DNA from: Diploscapter coronatus | Lineage: Eukaryota > Nematoda > Chromadorea > Rhabditida > Rhabditidae | DNA length: 64,000 nt | Reading direction: 5' to 3' | Assembly: GCA_964036155.1 (NCBI GenBank) | Contig: OZ038422.1 | Span: forward strand, 13,663,201 to 13,727,200 | Shown: one piece after another, positions 1-11,758 of the stretch | Layout of the letters: every line of letters begins with the position of its first letter | Numbering within the stretch: position 1 is the stretch's first letter | Notes under the pieces: model-generated | What the model was told of the DNA's origin: nothing | Seen by the model: the letters and a program-made list of their open reading frames with translations, nothing else | The model's database searches: none | Program-made: the position numbers and the translations under genes

Positions 1-1590
1 ACATTTCTCTTTCACTAAATTTTTTTAAAGAAAATTGAAAAGTTAATTCTGAAAAAAAAACTATTCTACAGAGTTTTCGTCTTTCCGAATTTCTGAAACA
101 TCTAGGTTTACCTTTCATAAACGTGTTGAAGTTTCTCGTTTTCGTGTTTCTTCTCCTTCAACTCTTTGTAGAAGGATCCAACGACTTTTTCGTATTTCTT
201 CAATAGTTGAGGCATGCCGGCGCTTTGCAGCTGCTGATACAGCATGAGGACTTCGTCTTGGCTAAACATGATGTATTTTTAAATATAGAAACCTCCATAG
301 AATAGAAGCCTGTGTTATTCAAGAATCTTACCAAGGCATAGCAAAGTCGATTCCCATATTGGTGTCTGACTCTGATTGAATTTCGTCTTCGAAGGGGGCC
401 AGTAGATTAGGTCGATTCTAGGTTTTTCTTTAAATAGAAGACCGGAGTCATATTAAATTTTACAGAAGTTTCCGCGTCGCTATCGAAGATTTCCTCTTCT
501 TGTCTAAATTTCTGTCGCCGCTTGACCAAAGGCACTGGACGTCCCGAGGAACCACTTCTAATGGAAACGCGACGCTGCATGCCGCTTCTTCCTGGAGGGA
601 TAATTGGCTAATCATGGTAGTTAAGCTAGAGCAAATCGACATTTAATTACAACAATTAGATAAACTTATGATCACATCGACAATAAACAGTTAAACTAAA
701 ACAAATACTCTTCTGGACTTGACAATTTTCCGAGACATACACGGTTTCAATCATGCTACACTTAGCATGCCTAACCTATGTCAGTGATAAATTCTTCAAA
801 GCTCCCATCCACTTTCGTAGCATAATCATCTGTTAGTAAGGCGTGAATCAGAATATTAGTTATAGATAATTAGGATAATTAAGTAAGTGAATTACCATGT
901 TTTTCGCCATTCATAACGGCGCTCTCGAAACCAACAACGAATTCATTCTTCTCGATATGCCCAGAACCATCGGTATCTAATTGGGTAAAAATGAAGGAGA
1001 CGTCCTGAAATATATAAATTAAAAGAAAAAAACCAATAAATCGATAAATAATGACATTTATTTAAATTAAAAACACTCATCTTTCTTTGTAACAACTTTT
1101 AATTTCAAAGAATATCATGATACTCTCTATTTCACACAAAATTTCCGCTCTCCCCAGTTTTTCTCGTTTCTTATTCGTCTCCATTTTCGCTTATCTCTCA
1201 GCTAACGATTCTAAATATGCCAAAATTATTGCAAAGGAGAAAACCGAAACCTTCCTCCGCTAGAAGTATGAGGGAAGAATGGGAAAAATAACGTATGAAA
1301 ATAGGAGAATAATAAGAAGCGAGAAAAATGAAGGTGAGCGGAGATTTTGTGGGAAATACAGGATATTTAAAATAAATACTAGGAGCTTCTGGAAAAATGA
1401 GAAAACTTTCGGAAACTTCAGATAGAATTAAAAATCCTAGAAACTTCAAGATGATTTAAAATAATGAAACCTCTAACTTTACCTGATCGTCCAGCTCCGG
1501 GCAAACCTTCTTCAGATCTTGTTCAGTCAAGTAACCCTTCCCCTCGGAATCGCATATTTGAAATAACCGCTCGACCTCGGTTTTGTCCAT
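1..1590 (-). CDS. rsef-1: RASEF/Rab45-like EF-hand coiled-coil protein, 5' part only
   Basis: Seen: seven coding exons on the minus strand, 1483-1590 (ATG at 1590), 896-1004, 776-829, 464-591, 332-417, 112-261 and 1-14, all joining in frame; the gene runs off the left edge. Residues 1-36 hold a first EF-hand whose loop (DSEGKGYLTEQD) has atypical residues at positions 3 and 5. The second loop (DTDGSGHIEKNE) is canonical for calcium binding. A basic, Ser/Arg-rich linker and an acidic stretch follow, then the start of a long helix (LYQQLQSAGMPQLLKKYEKV). Known: this order of EF-hands, linker and coiled coil matches RASEF/Rab45, which ends in a Rab-type GTPase domain and acts in membrane traffic; C. 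elegans has one such gene, rsef-1. Inferred: the GTPase domain should lie left of the window. CRACR2A/Rab44-type proteins are the main alternative. Confidence 0.78.
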
Positions 1591-3350
1591 AGTTATCTTA
1601 ACACAAATGAATAGGGAAAGATTGATAAATTAAAAGGGTAGAGCAATTTTATGAATGAACACGCCGCAATAAAATCGAATCTAATAATGGAATGAAATAT
1701 TTTGATTCAATTGAGCAAGTGAAAGGAAAATGTATTGATTTTCGGGAATAGTGAAATAATAAACCCGTAAAATCTTATCATTGCACTATGTTCACTAGAT
1801 TACTACGATGCTAGCAGATTAAGATTATATGAATTTTCAAAATTATAGCCGAAATTTTGAAACATATAATTTTATTCAAATTTGATAAGTTCGATGAAGT
1901 TCAAAATTTCGCAACATCCCTCATAGCGAATTATGAAATATCTCGCGGAAATAAAAGGATATCGAAATTCGATTTTCGAATGGGGGAGTGATTTTTTCGT
2001 AGTCAACACTCAATACAACAGCTATTCAAACAATTACCCAATTCGAAAAAAATCACAATATTTCATCGATTAAATGAAAATTTTAATACACTGATTTCAC
2101 AATAATTAAACATCAATTTTCGAGAATTTTTCACGTTAATTCCAGCTAATATTATGACGTTAATTTGATATATAATTATTAGCAATAAAAATTGAACAGT
2201 TTTAAAGAATGAAAGAATAAATCTCCATGCCAAATAAAGCGAGTGGCAAAAATGCGATTTTGAATCGATTTTTGAATTTTTCTCGATTTTCCATTTATCT
2301 CATTTTCAATTCGATTAATAATGGGTGTGAGTCGATGCATTTTCACATCGCATAAATAAAAAAAGTGCGATTTACCGAAATTATTCCATTTATTATATTT
2401 GCTCATTCAGATTCCACACTCACATTATGAAATTTTATGCATATTATTCATATAATTTAGATTATTGACTATTGAAATATATACGTTACAATTATTTTCT
2501 TATAATGAGTTAAATTATAAATAGATGAAATAGCCAAAATTACTGAATAAATAAACGCTTTTTTGTTGAAAATATGGGGATATGTTACAATTATTTCCTT
2601 CTTAAAATTCCGGAAGAAAACATTATTGGTTAAAGCATTGACTCTGTTATAAAAATTGTATTCCAGTTCAACTTCCAACGCAAAAATGTCATATGCCTTT
2701 CATAGTTTCACGGGGGCTGCTTATTTGCCGCTCATCCTGGCACGTTTTCAAGCACTCTCAGACACACGAGTTTTGACCCACCAATTTTACTGATAAGCTT
2801 GTTTGCATCTCATATTTAAACCTCTGTGATTTATTAGTAAAGCTATTTAATTCCCCCGTCAAAATGGTATTCTTTCTAGCATTTGTGGTAATTCCCGAAA
2901 TGGCACTACTTTCCGGAATAGCGATTTCTAATCCAAAGGATAGTAAACCTAAGCAGTCCAGATCAAGATCTTCAACTGTTAATTCTGGTAGGGGTTTCTT
3001 TCAACTTGTAGAAAATTCTAGCATTTCAGAACTAGGCCGAAAATCCCGGTCTCAAACGAAGAGCTCGCTTTTCGAAGTCGCACTTTATCCATCGGCTAGA
3101 AGCTGTTCAAACGCTTTCAAAACTAGTTAGAGGACTTTTAATCGATATTCTTGATCTTAAGATGACATATCACAAACTATTGGTTTTCTGTAGATTTTCA
3201 TTGTAGACACATTATTTCTTGAAACATGTAAATAGAACTCTCTTTATTTTACCCACTTCATATGGATAAATTTTTCTATCGTAATTACTAGGTTCGTAAA
3301 ATCAATCCGATTTCCGTAATAACGAATACAATATTCTTGCATAATTTTGT
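1591..3350. other. intergenic region between the EF-hand gene and the Srh gene
   Basis: AT-rich DNA holding the presumed promoter of the EF-hand gene on its left side and the 3' flank of the Srh gene on its right. One open frame at 2864-3130 (+) starts with a hydrophobic stretch but has no recognisable relative and no supporting splice structure. I see no other gene. Confidence 0.5.
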
Positions 3351-5300
3351 TCAGTAGACAATCTGAAAGTTGAATTTTCCCCAAAATATGAATCGCACAC
3401 TTACCACCGAACTAACCGAGATCGTTTGTATCCGACTTTTTGTGGAACAGAGTATGAAGCTGCGATACGGCTCGTTAGCGCCAATTAGCGATAACGTGGC
3501 GATACATCCGTGCAAGCCGATTAAAATAAAGCAGAAGTTATTCGCACCTGAATATCTATTTTTATTTAAGTAAAAATTGAAACTATAAGAGAAAATTTAT
3601 AGATGTTTAGTTCCCGTCAATTTATAAGAATATTTTGAATTATAACAAAAATGATGTTAATAAAAGTAGTAAGAAAAATCATAATAGTGAAATTTTCATC
3701 AATTTATAATGAATATTTGGTGTAATTTTTATGAGAATACCTTGAGAGTAGATAGTTGTCATGAAGAAGAAAGTTATCGGCAATTGGAGCACGAAGAAAG
3801 GGATGGCTATCTGAAAATTGAAATGGCTAGAAACAAGTCTGATGAACAGCTCATATAATGCTAAAATTCTAGGAAGTAATTAAAGTAACTCTAAAATCCA
3901 ATAGAAAATTCCTAGAAGCATTTGTTGAATTCATAAAGTTATGCTGCTTTCACCTGTATGCATAGGGACTTTAGGTAAGTTCTTTGGATCTTTTTCCGGC
4001 GCTCTGACATGTATCTGGATTTTTTCAATACCAAGAACGAATCAACCGCGAAAAACATGACTATCGCGTAGACGAACCACGCAAGGGCCGTGACGGTGAC
4101 ATGAATATAACTGAGTTTGGTATTGGCGACTATCAAACAATTCCAACGGAATAACTCGTTGCGATTTATGGTTGGTGACTAAACTTGTTTGTGTAATATA
4201 TGATAATTTTTGCTAACGTTTCAGAAAAATGTATGATTTTTTGTTTAAATTATAAATTTCAATTTTTTCGAATGTGAAAAGAAAAATCGATAATTTAAGG
4301 CAAGTATGCAACATTTTAAATTGTGAAACTTACAAGTTGCATTAACTCCACCTTGGCGACATTTTGATCATCGGGATATGCCGGGTAGACGATAAATGCG
4401 AGATTGTAGATGAGGAGGAAAAAGAAGAGCCGAAAGAATAGTCGTTTCTTGCCCCGCAAAGCTCGGGGATGATCTGGAGGACAAATGACATGATGGCGAT
4501 GCTCGAATAAGTCCATCGTAGCTACCACTACCCCTATAAACATATTTAGGTAACTAATTACTTAGCATTTTAAAATCATTTAAAAACTTGGTGGCCAGGG
4601 CTGGACGAAAGTTTTTTTCTAAGATTTTCATTTTTATACAACTTTAGATGATTACCCGCAAATAAAGCGATGTAAAAATGTAGTTGAATGGGCACAGGTA
4701 TTCCTAGAAATGACATTAATCCATTCGAGCATCCGGATAAATATGGAAAATACAGTGTTGGCGCGGCACCTATCGTAGTTGTAAAATCGAGAATAGAATT
4801 GCTGAAGTTTTAAAGTTAGTTTGGTTAATAATTAGCAGAAATGCTCTGGATTGATTGAAATCATACATGAATATCTATAGTTTCCGAATATTTTGTAACT
4901 TACGTACGAACCTATCAGTTATCAAATTAATCATAATTTAGAGTGAGAGAATGAAACATCAATTTCGTCGTAAATTACAAAATTCTCAAATTATTTTAAG
5001 ACCTACCAAAGTTCATGATGCAGTAACAACCATTTGTAATTCTTCATGACTTTCGGCGTTGTGAATAGAATCAGAAAAATCCCGAATGAATTTATAGGTA
5101 GTTCTACGAAGCCCATGATATTCTAAAATGAATTTTAAAATAGAGATTTAAAAGGTGGTCTGGAACGATTTGTAGAAATATTTGGTGAGGCATCTCAGTA
5201 AATTTCTTACAAATCACCCCAGACTTCCAAAATTGAATACCAAATAAATGACATAATCATCGATATTCTCTAACCATTGAAATGCCCTAGTTTGGTTCAT
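3351..5300 (-). CDS. serpentine chemoreceptor, Srh family
   Basis: Seen: eight exons, 5241-5300, 5007-5122, 4656-4801, 4334-4533, 3954-4178, 3741-3810, 3405-3547 and a last coding piece of only 12 nt at 3351-3362; the sum is 972 nt, 323 residues plus stop. Seven hydrophobic segments are visible. Srh hallmarks are present in order: ELPINSFGIFLILFTTPKVM near residue 25, DLFEHRH after the third membrane segment, the MSERRKKIQRTYLKSLCIQ block before segment 6, and LHGCIATLSLIGANEPYRSF near the C-terminus. Length is normal for the family. The start is supported by a TTTCAG acceptor 4 nt upstream of the ATG, a likely spliced-leader site. Known: Srh proteins are putative G-protein-coupled chemosensory receptors. 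No break or missing block is seen, so it should be functional. The ligand cannot be inferred. Confidence 0.93.
5158..5224 (-). ncRNA. pre-miRNA-like hairpin in Srh intron 1 (candidate)
   Basis: A 67-nt imperfect hairpin lies inside the first intron of the Srh gene. Outer arms GTCTGG/CCAGAC pair perfectly, then a 3x3 internal loop, then GATTTGTA/TACAAATC (8 bp), then GAAAT/ATTTC with one bulged T, and an inner TGAG/CTCA stem around a GCAT loop. Size and shape fit a nematode pre-miRNA, but I recognise no known seed, and expression is unknown. The ends do not coincide with the splice sites, so it is not a mirtron. Confidence 0.3.
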
Positions 5301-6837
5301 GTCACTGAAATCTATCAAACAATAATATTATCGTAGTTTATTTTAGAACGAACGTCATAACATCATGAGTATAGAATCAATTATAATGATAGCATGGAAA
5401 GATAATGAGACGCACTTTCAGGTGTTAAGCGGATTTATAGGAAAAATTCGAAAGTCTAATCGAGTTTTTATTCCGAGAATTTTCAATCCAATTGGGTTCA
5501 TGGTTCTTGTGACTCTATTGAATATAAAGAAAAACAAACAAAAACTACTAACCCAATTATTTTTATATAGTATTAAATTTTACTGAAGTAAATTGCTGCG
5601 GTATACAATAAAAGATGAAAAAGACAATTTGAAAGTTTCCAGATTTAAATAATCTATACTAATTTAAACTTTTATGTTTAAATAAATATGATATAGTTTC
5701 AAAAAAGTACAAATATCAAAATGTGTCATAGCTTTCAGTTTGCAAGATTATCTAACGACTGTTGAAACCATTAGAGTTGAGTATTACAAATATTCAGGCT
5801 TCATTGCATTTCACGATAATTCATCCTTGATTCGAAATAAAAAAAAACGAGGTAACATTTTCCCTAGTAAAAATCACAAAAAATAGCATGCTTCGATGAG
5901 ATTATCGCTACGCGTCCATCAATATTACGGGAATTCGACATATTTTGCTCGAAGTAAAGTTTGTAATCCTTTTCTTATTACTTTTAAGGTTAATATTTTC
6001 TAGTTTAATATCAATGAACATACACAGTTGAGAAAATTGAGCTTGAATTAAAAACATCGCAAATTTATATAGATTGAACGCGTTAATCTTATCATGATAT
6101 TCACAACTGTAATGATTAGATTTTTCAAATTTTAAAACTTATGATAATCCCTTTATTAAAAAGAAAGTAGATTATTATTGCTATTTTTTATCATACTTGT
6201 ACGTAGAAAATCTTAAAAGCATAATTTCATATCAAAAATCTTCCAGAACCATAATTTACACCTTTTCCGTCAAAATACTCGAGTATATCTGCTATCATTG
6301 AGTGGTTCTCTTGAGTCACGGTGTTCTTATTATTTTTCTTTTCTTTTTTTTTGTTTTTTGTTTTTTTGTTTTTCTTTCGGGTCCCGCAACGATCAAAGCT
6401 AACCGCAAAATACAAGTGGTCCATGAAAAACGGCTCAAGTGCATTGAGCAATAAGTAAGGACAATAATGGATTGCATAACTTTCTCCCCTTGTATTTCCT
6501 ATTTCTTGAAAATTTGAAGGAGAATCTCGAATAATCTAATTGGCATAAATCAATGAACTATGAACTTATTTTAGACAAGTTCACTAATTATTGCATATGG
6601 TGATATTTCGGAATTATCACATTAAAACTTCAACAATAAATAAATGATAATTTCTAAAACGTATACGATTTACGAGCTCTATTTATTTTTCATATATTTA
6701 TTTTAAAACTATCGAGAACCAGAGTACACCGTTACTATTATCGAAATATTCTTTTTCATACGAATTACGCTATTTTCTGAAATATATATATGATTGACAG
6801 ATTTTAATTTTGTGAAGTAATGAAAAATAAGTTTCAG

Positions 6838-6998
6838 GCACTTTCTCAAGTAGATCTGTCTATTGACAAATTAAATTGTCGGTGAAAATGAAAGGGCGTT
6901 CAAACACACCGCCAAAATGCCTATAGGAATGAGTGCTCTCGATATCCAAGAAGATCCTCTAAAGAAGGAGACAAGCGTGTGCAGCGGACGATAATTAG
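6838..6998 (+). other. exon-like block with a 25-codon small ORF
   Basis: This 161-nt block is bounded by a good acceptor (GTTTCAG before 6838) and a consensus donor (ATTAG/GTGAGA after 6998), and is richer in G and C than its surroundings. It contains an ATG in a favourable context (GCCAAAATGCC) opening a 25-codon frame, 6917-6994. It could be a non-coding 5' exon of the homeobox gene, a small separate transcript, or chance. No relative is recognised. Confidence 0.25.
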
Positions 6999-9900
6999 GT
7001 GAGAAATTATGAGCAACTTGTAAATTATTCGACTTTGTTTCAACCTTCTCTGACTATCTTTCTCTCAATATTAATTTAGTCCGATGGAACTGTTTTGGTT
7101 GATAAAGTTGGAATTTCTTATGTTTTACCGAATTTCATGAAGATGTTGAAACAATTTCAATGAGGTCAAAAATGTTTCAAATTTTCCCAAATCCTCAAAT
7201 TATTTTCATTCCCTTTTTTGATTTCAAATTTTTATAATTATGCTTAGGAACCGCAAATGGTTTTACAAAACTCCTAGTCCCAGCAATGTTTAACTACAGA
7301 TTATCTAATTCAATGTAACTAAGATATTCGAGAATAAAATGATAAATCTAAAATCGCTTTTGATCGAAAGAATTGGCATAAATCGACCAGATAAACGAAT
7401 AACATTTTTACTTCCGCACCGATAATCATCTTGAGTGTACGCGCACTTCCTGATATAGCTTTTTGATCAAAGTCCATTTCTATGAATGGTTCATCGAATG
7501 CGATTATGCTGGTTTGTGTCGATCCACTTTGAAGGGTATTTGCCTCCTATTTTTAGTCTCAAAAGATCACTTTTTGAACGAAAAAGAAATGGGCAACTGA
7601 GAAATGACGGGATGACGTGAGGACGTGAGCTATTTTTTTTCACACTATTTCTTCCTACTTTCCTTCCTTCGCCTATCCCTAACTATAGCGCACGTCTTCA
7701 TGCCATCATATCACTTCAAAATTGCCGTGAAAATGCAAGGGAAAGAAGTTTTTTGTCTTTAACTATGCTCCTATACTCTCTATTATGTTGTATCGGTCAG
7801 ATTAAGTGACAGTTCGTGTGTTAAAGAGCGCTGTTGCGAAAAATGTGCGTCACAACTATACCGCAAAGAGGAAGGCTAGAGCGCAGAGAAAGAGAGTCAG
7901 CGGGGGACAATTGAAAGAGTGGTGCGCAATTTGCTGTTTCTGTCTTTTTTCCATTTTTCAACACCCGAACTTTCACTCAATTTGACCGCTAAAATAATCA
8001 TTTCGGTTATAATAGAGAGTAATTTGTATCGTTTGCCAAAAATTGCTCTTCCTATCTCGGTAAGGTTTAAAGGGGGGTAGGGATAAATGATCCAAAGATA
8101 GGAAAGAAGACAGGTGAGAGCAATACCTAATTGGGCAATCTTTTTCGGATTAGCGGATCAATGATATGTATGGAGGAGAGGGGAAGAGAAGCAGAAAATT
8201 GAGAATAGTATTGGATTTGAGGAGATTAGTGAGAAAAGAGAGTAAGAGATGAGAAAGAATGCAAAAGCGAAAGAAATATACAAATTTTCGATACAGATAG
8301 GCATGAAACCGGTAAACAGAGTAGGTTTTTCCTATTTTCATTCTTTTCTACTCTCTTTCTCCCTCTTTCTAATTTGACTGATATTTCTCTTCTTTTGATC
8401 TATCATTATCGCTGCGTGAGCCCGTAGATATCATCGATACTTTTACGAGGTGTCAGATTGGAGTTATTACTTTGTTCGCGCGATTTTATCGTAGTAACTA
8501 TTAGCGCATCCGGTTTTATGCTAATTTGATTTAAATTATTTTAAAAATCTTTTCGTTGTATTTTGCGAAAAACTAGCGCTAGATTCATGCTAGAACTAAT
8601 GCCAACGAAGGTTTTTTTTCTCATTCCAGGATTTTTAAAAAATACTTTTATATTCTATCTTTCAATTTTGAAACTCGATTTTCGAAACTTTGTATTCCCC
8701 GAAAATCCAGTATAATGAACTTCAAATTCTAGCATTTCTTGTGCTAACTTGACTACCCTACATGATTTTCTGCGTTATGTTTCAAAGAGTTTTGCATTCA
8801 ATTACAACGTTTTCATCCAATTTTCGCAATCTGGCCTTCGAAAGTAGAACATCCATTTTCGTTAATTTACCAAATTGTTGCAAGTATCTCTTTATTTTGT
8901 CCCAAAAATAACACTAACAACCCGAGTTACGTAATAAGCTAGAGTCAGCTAGGGAGTTTAGGCCGGATGTTACTGTATCAAGTGAGAAGAGGGAAAATAG
9001 TGCTTGGTTTCTAGAGAGCTAAAGAAATCACACCAAAAATAAATACCAGGTCCTTTTCCGGCTCCTATCGAATATCATCAGTTTACAACCAACAATTACA
9101 TAACGACGAAAATCCGGCGTAAGTACGGTATTCCAACCGTCTTTTATTTCTAGCATTATACTATTTTAGTGTAGTGGTAATGCATTCTCAACTAAAATTT
9201 TGAATTCTTCACATTTTATGGGGCCGATCTAATTCTAAATTGGGTAAATATTTTTTTGCAAAAATAATCGATCGACATTTCTGCTTTATCTAACATTTGT
9301 AGATTTTACTCTCGAGAATATATCTCCTAGTTTATTCGCCCTTATGATAATCCGTCCGCATTTTCTACTGATAGGAGATTTCATATACTCCATAGAAATT
9401 CGTAGGTGCGAGGACAATAGATTAGATGTTCTGGGTGAAAAACGACAAGAGTTTGGGATTAAGTTACGTTGCAAAGGCATCTGAAGCCCTATATGGACTT
9501 TTTCTTCTCTTCTTTATGATATTTTTAATCACAAGTTATCGTCCGGTATTTAACATTGAAAACATCATAATCCTTACCCTGAAGCCGCAACTTGGCTTGA
9601 ATAGAGGACACTGTAAAGATCTTGTACATCTTTAGATTTTTTCCTACATAATAAACAGTAGATTTATTTTGCAAGGAAATGCCGAGTTTGAGAAGAATAG
9701 TTTCAAATTGCATTAGCGACTAAATGCATATTTTGCAAAGACTGTATGCTTCAGGAAGTTCTTTGATTCACTTATTTTCTTACAAAATAATATGAATCTT
9801 CAGTTTGATTTAGTTTATGAAGTATTGATTTTAAAAATTTAATCTCTTCATTTTGATATTGTTTTAAAAAATTTATGATGATTCAAAATTTCAATTTCCC

Positions 9901-11740
9901 AACAATACATCGTTGAGTACAAAAATTCAATCCTCAAATTTTCCCTAATTTATCGAACCTTCACTATTTTCCCTAGAGGATTACTTTCTAAAAATCTCAC
10001 TTTCCCTCTAGCAAAATTGTGATCAATCTATTGTTAAACTTGACAGGTACTATAATAGGATTACGATTTTCTCCGTGGCATTTCAACAGTCCCTGGATTT
10101 TTGGATATGGGGTGGATTTCATAGAGTCAAAGGGATTTATCCCTCTACAAAGAGGTCCGCGTCATGAAAAGGTCAAATAACTGAGAAAGAAAGTGGGACG
10201 GTAATATCGACATTTATGTGCAAATACCCGCGATCTAGCACTTTAGCAATACCCTGCCGACCGACACCTTTCTGCTAATTTTTCGTGACTTGATTTTAAC
10301 CAATGACACCGATACAATTGATAGTCATTTTCAAAGACTAGGATGTGGAAAATTTTGAAACATAGCCTAAAATTATTATTTCTACTTAAGTTTCGTTCTG
10401 ATGAAATTTTATTGACTAGCCTAGTCTCTGTAGAATATTCATCATTACTGGAGTCCAGACTTGACAAATCCTGAAACCTTTTTAATTTAATTTTTGCAAA
10501 AATTTCTCTTAAAACTTCACTTTATCAGCATTGTTTTTGTCATTTCATCTCTACCGTAATCCTAATCTGAAAATCCAATTACACTTTACATCTTATTTGT
10601 GTTTACTTCAAAATTTCTCCTGAAAACTCCATTCTTGTCTAAAATCTTCTTAATTTCGCGCTATCTTCATTTTCTCCTCAAATCCGACCGTATAAGCCCC
10701 TACGGATAATTATAATCTCTTTGTTTTAAGGGCGGGGCGACCTTAGTGAAATCCTAAGTCTATCCTCAAATCTAGGAGTTAAGCCACCTTCCTAATATAA
10801 ATCCCAAAATCCGATTTACCTGATTTATCCCTATCATTTTCGATAATTCAAGGTCAAGCCCTAGCCTTTATCGATTGAAAATCAAAATCTAAAATAAAAA
10901 TTGAATTATTGAAATTTTATGGATCATCTCATTGGGTAAATGAGTTACGGTAGCCCCGCCTCCTTTTATAGATTTACCAACCTATTGTCTCGGATAAATA
11001 CCTCGAGACATCGTCTTTTATCTTCCCTTGAGTATAAGAGATTAGATGGATTTTTCAGAATTTTGAATTTGTCCTGTTGAAATTATCAATTTTTTTGAAT
11101 TTATGTGAAAAGTTGACCGGATTTCCTGTGACATATGTAATTTCGCGATAGTTTATTCCTTCTTTGACATTTTTAAAGCTATTCCTTTTATATATAAAGT
11201 AATTGAATAAGTATTGAAAAAATTTGAAAATCAATAGCTCAAAATAATTCAATATTCCTCCGAATTTACACGCGTTAAAAGTTATTCACCCACTAACATC
11301 GCTATGATACATCCTCAATACTTGTACTTTTCGAAGAAATTTCATTTCAGTAATGCAAAATCATATGCCTTGGAATGTCCTGGCGCCTTCGCTTCTTTTC
11401 CTCTCAAAACTCTTTACTGCTTCTCGATTTTCTCTATCTTTTTCTCTCTCATATATCTGAGATCCCTGCCTAATCCGGTCTTATCAGTACTTCCGAATCC
11501 ATTAGCGCTTCTCCTCAAGGTATTCCTTTTATCACTTTATCAGCTACCGTATGCCTCTCTCTTTTCATGCTCTTTCTCAATTTTCCGTTTCTCTAGCTCC
11601 TTCAAGATTCTTAATACTTCTACATTTTCTATATCTTTTATCATCCATCTCAATAATATTTTCATTTTTTCTTTCTTTTCCTATATTTTCATGTTATTTC
11701 TTCATCTTCTGATTTCTCTTTTCCTCCAAACTCGAATAGT

Positions 11741-11748
11741 ATTTTCAG
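11741..11748 (+). promoter_or_regulatory. probable spliced-leader trans-splice acceptor of the homeobox gene
   Basis: ATTTTCAG follows a long pyrimidine-rich tract and sits 10 nt upstream of the ATG at 11759. With no in-frame coding exon upstream this fits an outron/SL1-type acceptor. An upstream non-coding exon spliced in cis is the alternative. Confidence 0.55.
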
Positions 11749-11758
11749 AATTTCTTCC

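Larger units (their letters stand above)
5301..11758. other. 6.4-kb non-coding region upstream of the homeobox gene
   Basis: No gene can be supported here. The region separates the divergent Srh and homeobox genes and probably contains the cis-regulatory DNA of the latter. It includes an exon-like block at 6838-6998, purine-rich DNA around 7840-7930 and 8160-8290, GC-box-like words such as GGGCGGGGCG near 10730, and a long pyrimidine-rich tract at about 11390-11740 that runs into the trans-splice acceptor of the homeobox mRNA. Confidence 0.5.

Noticed and set aside
2864..3130. 88-codon open frame with hydrophobic start on the + strand
   Set aside because: No family resemblance, no splice partners, and composition not different from the surroundings; left as an intergenic note only.
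9173..9230. tRNA-like box A (TAGTGTAGTGG) and weak box B
   Set aside because: No acceptor or anticodon stem can be formed; the box B match is poor. A similar box A near 12711 has no box B at all.
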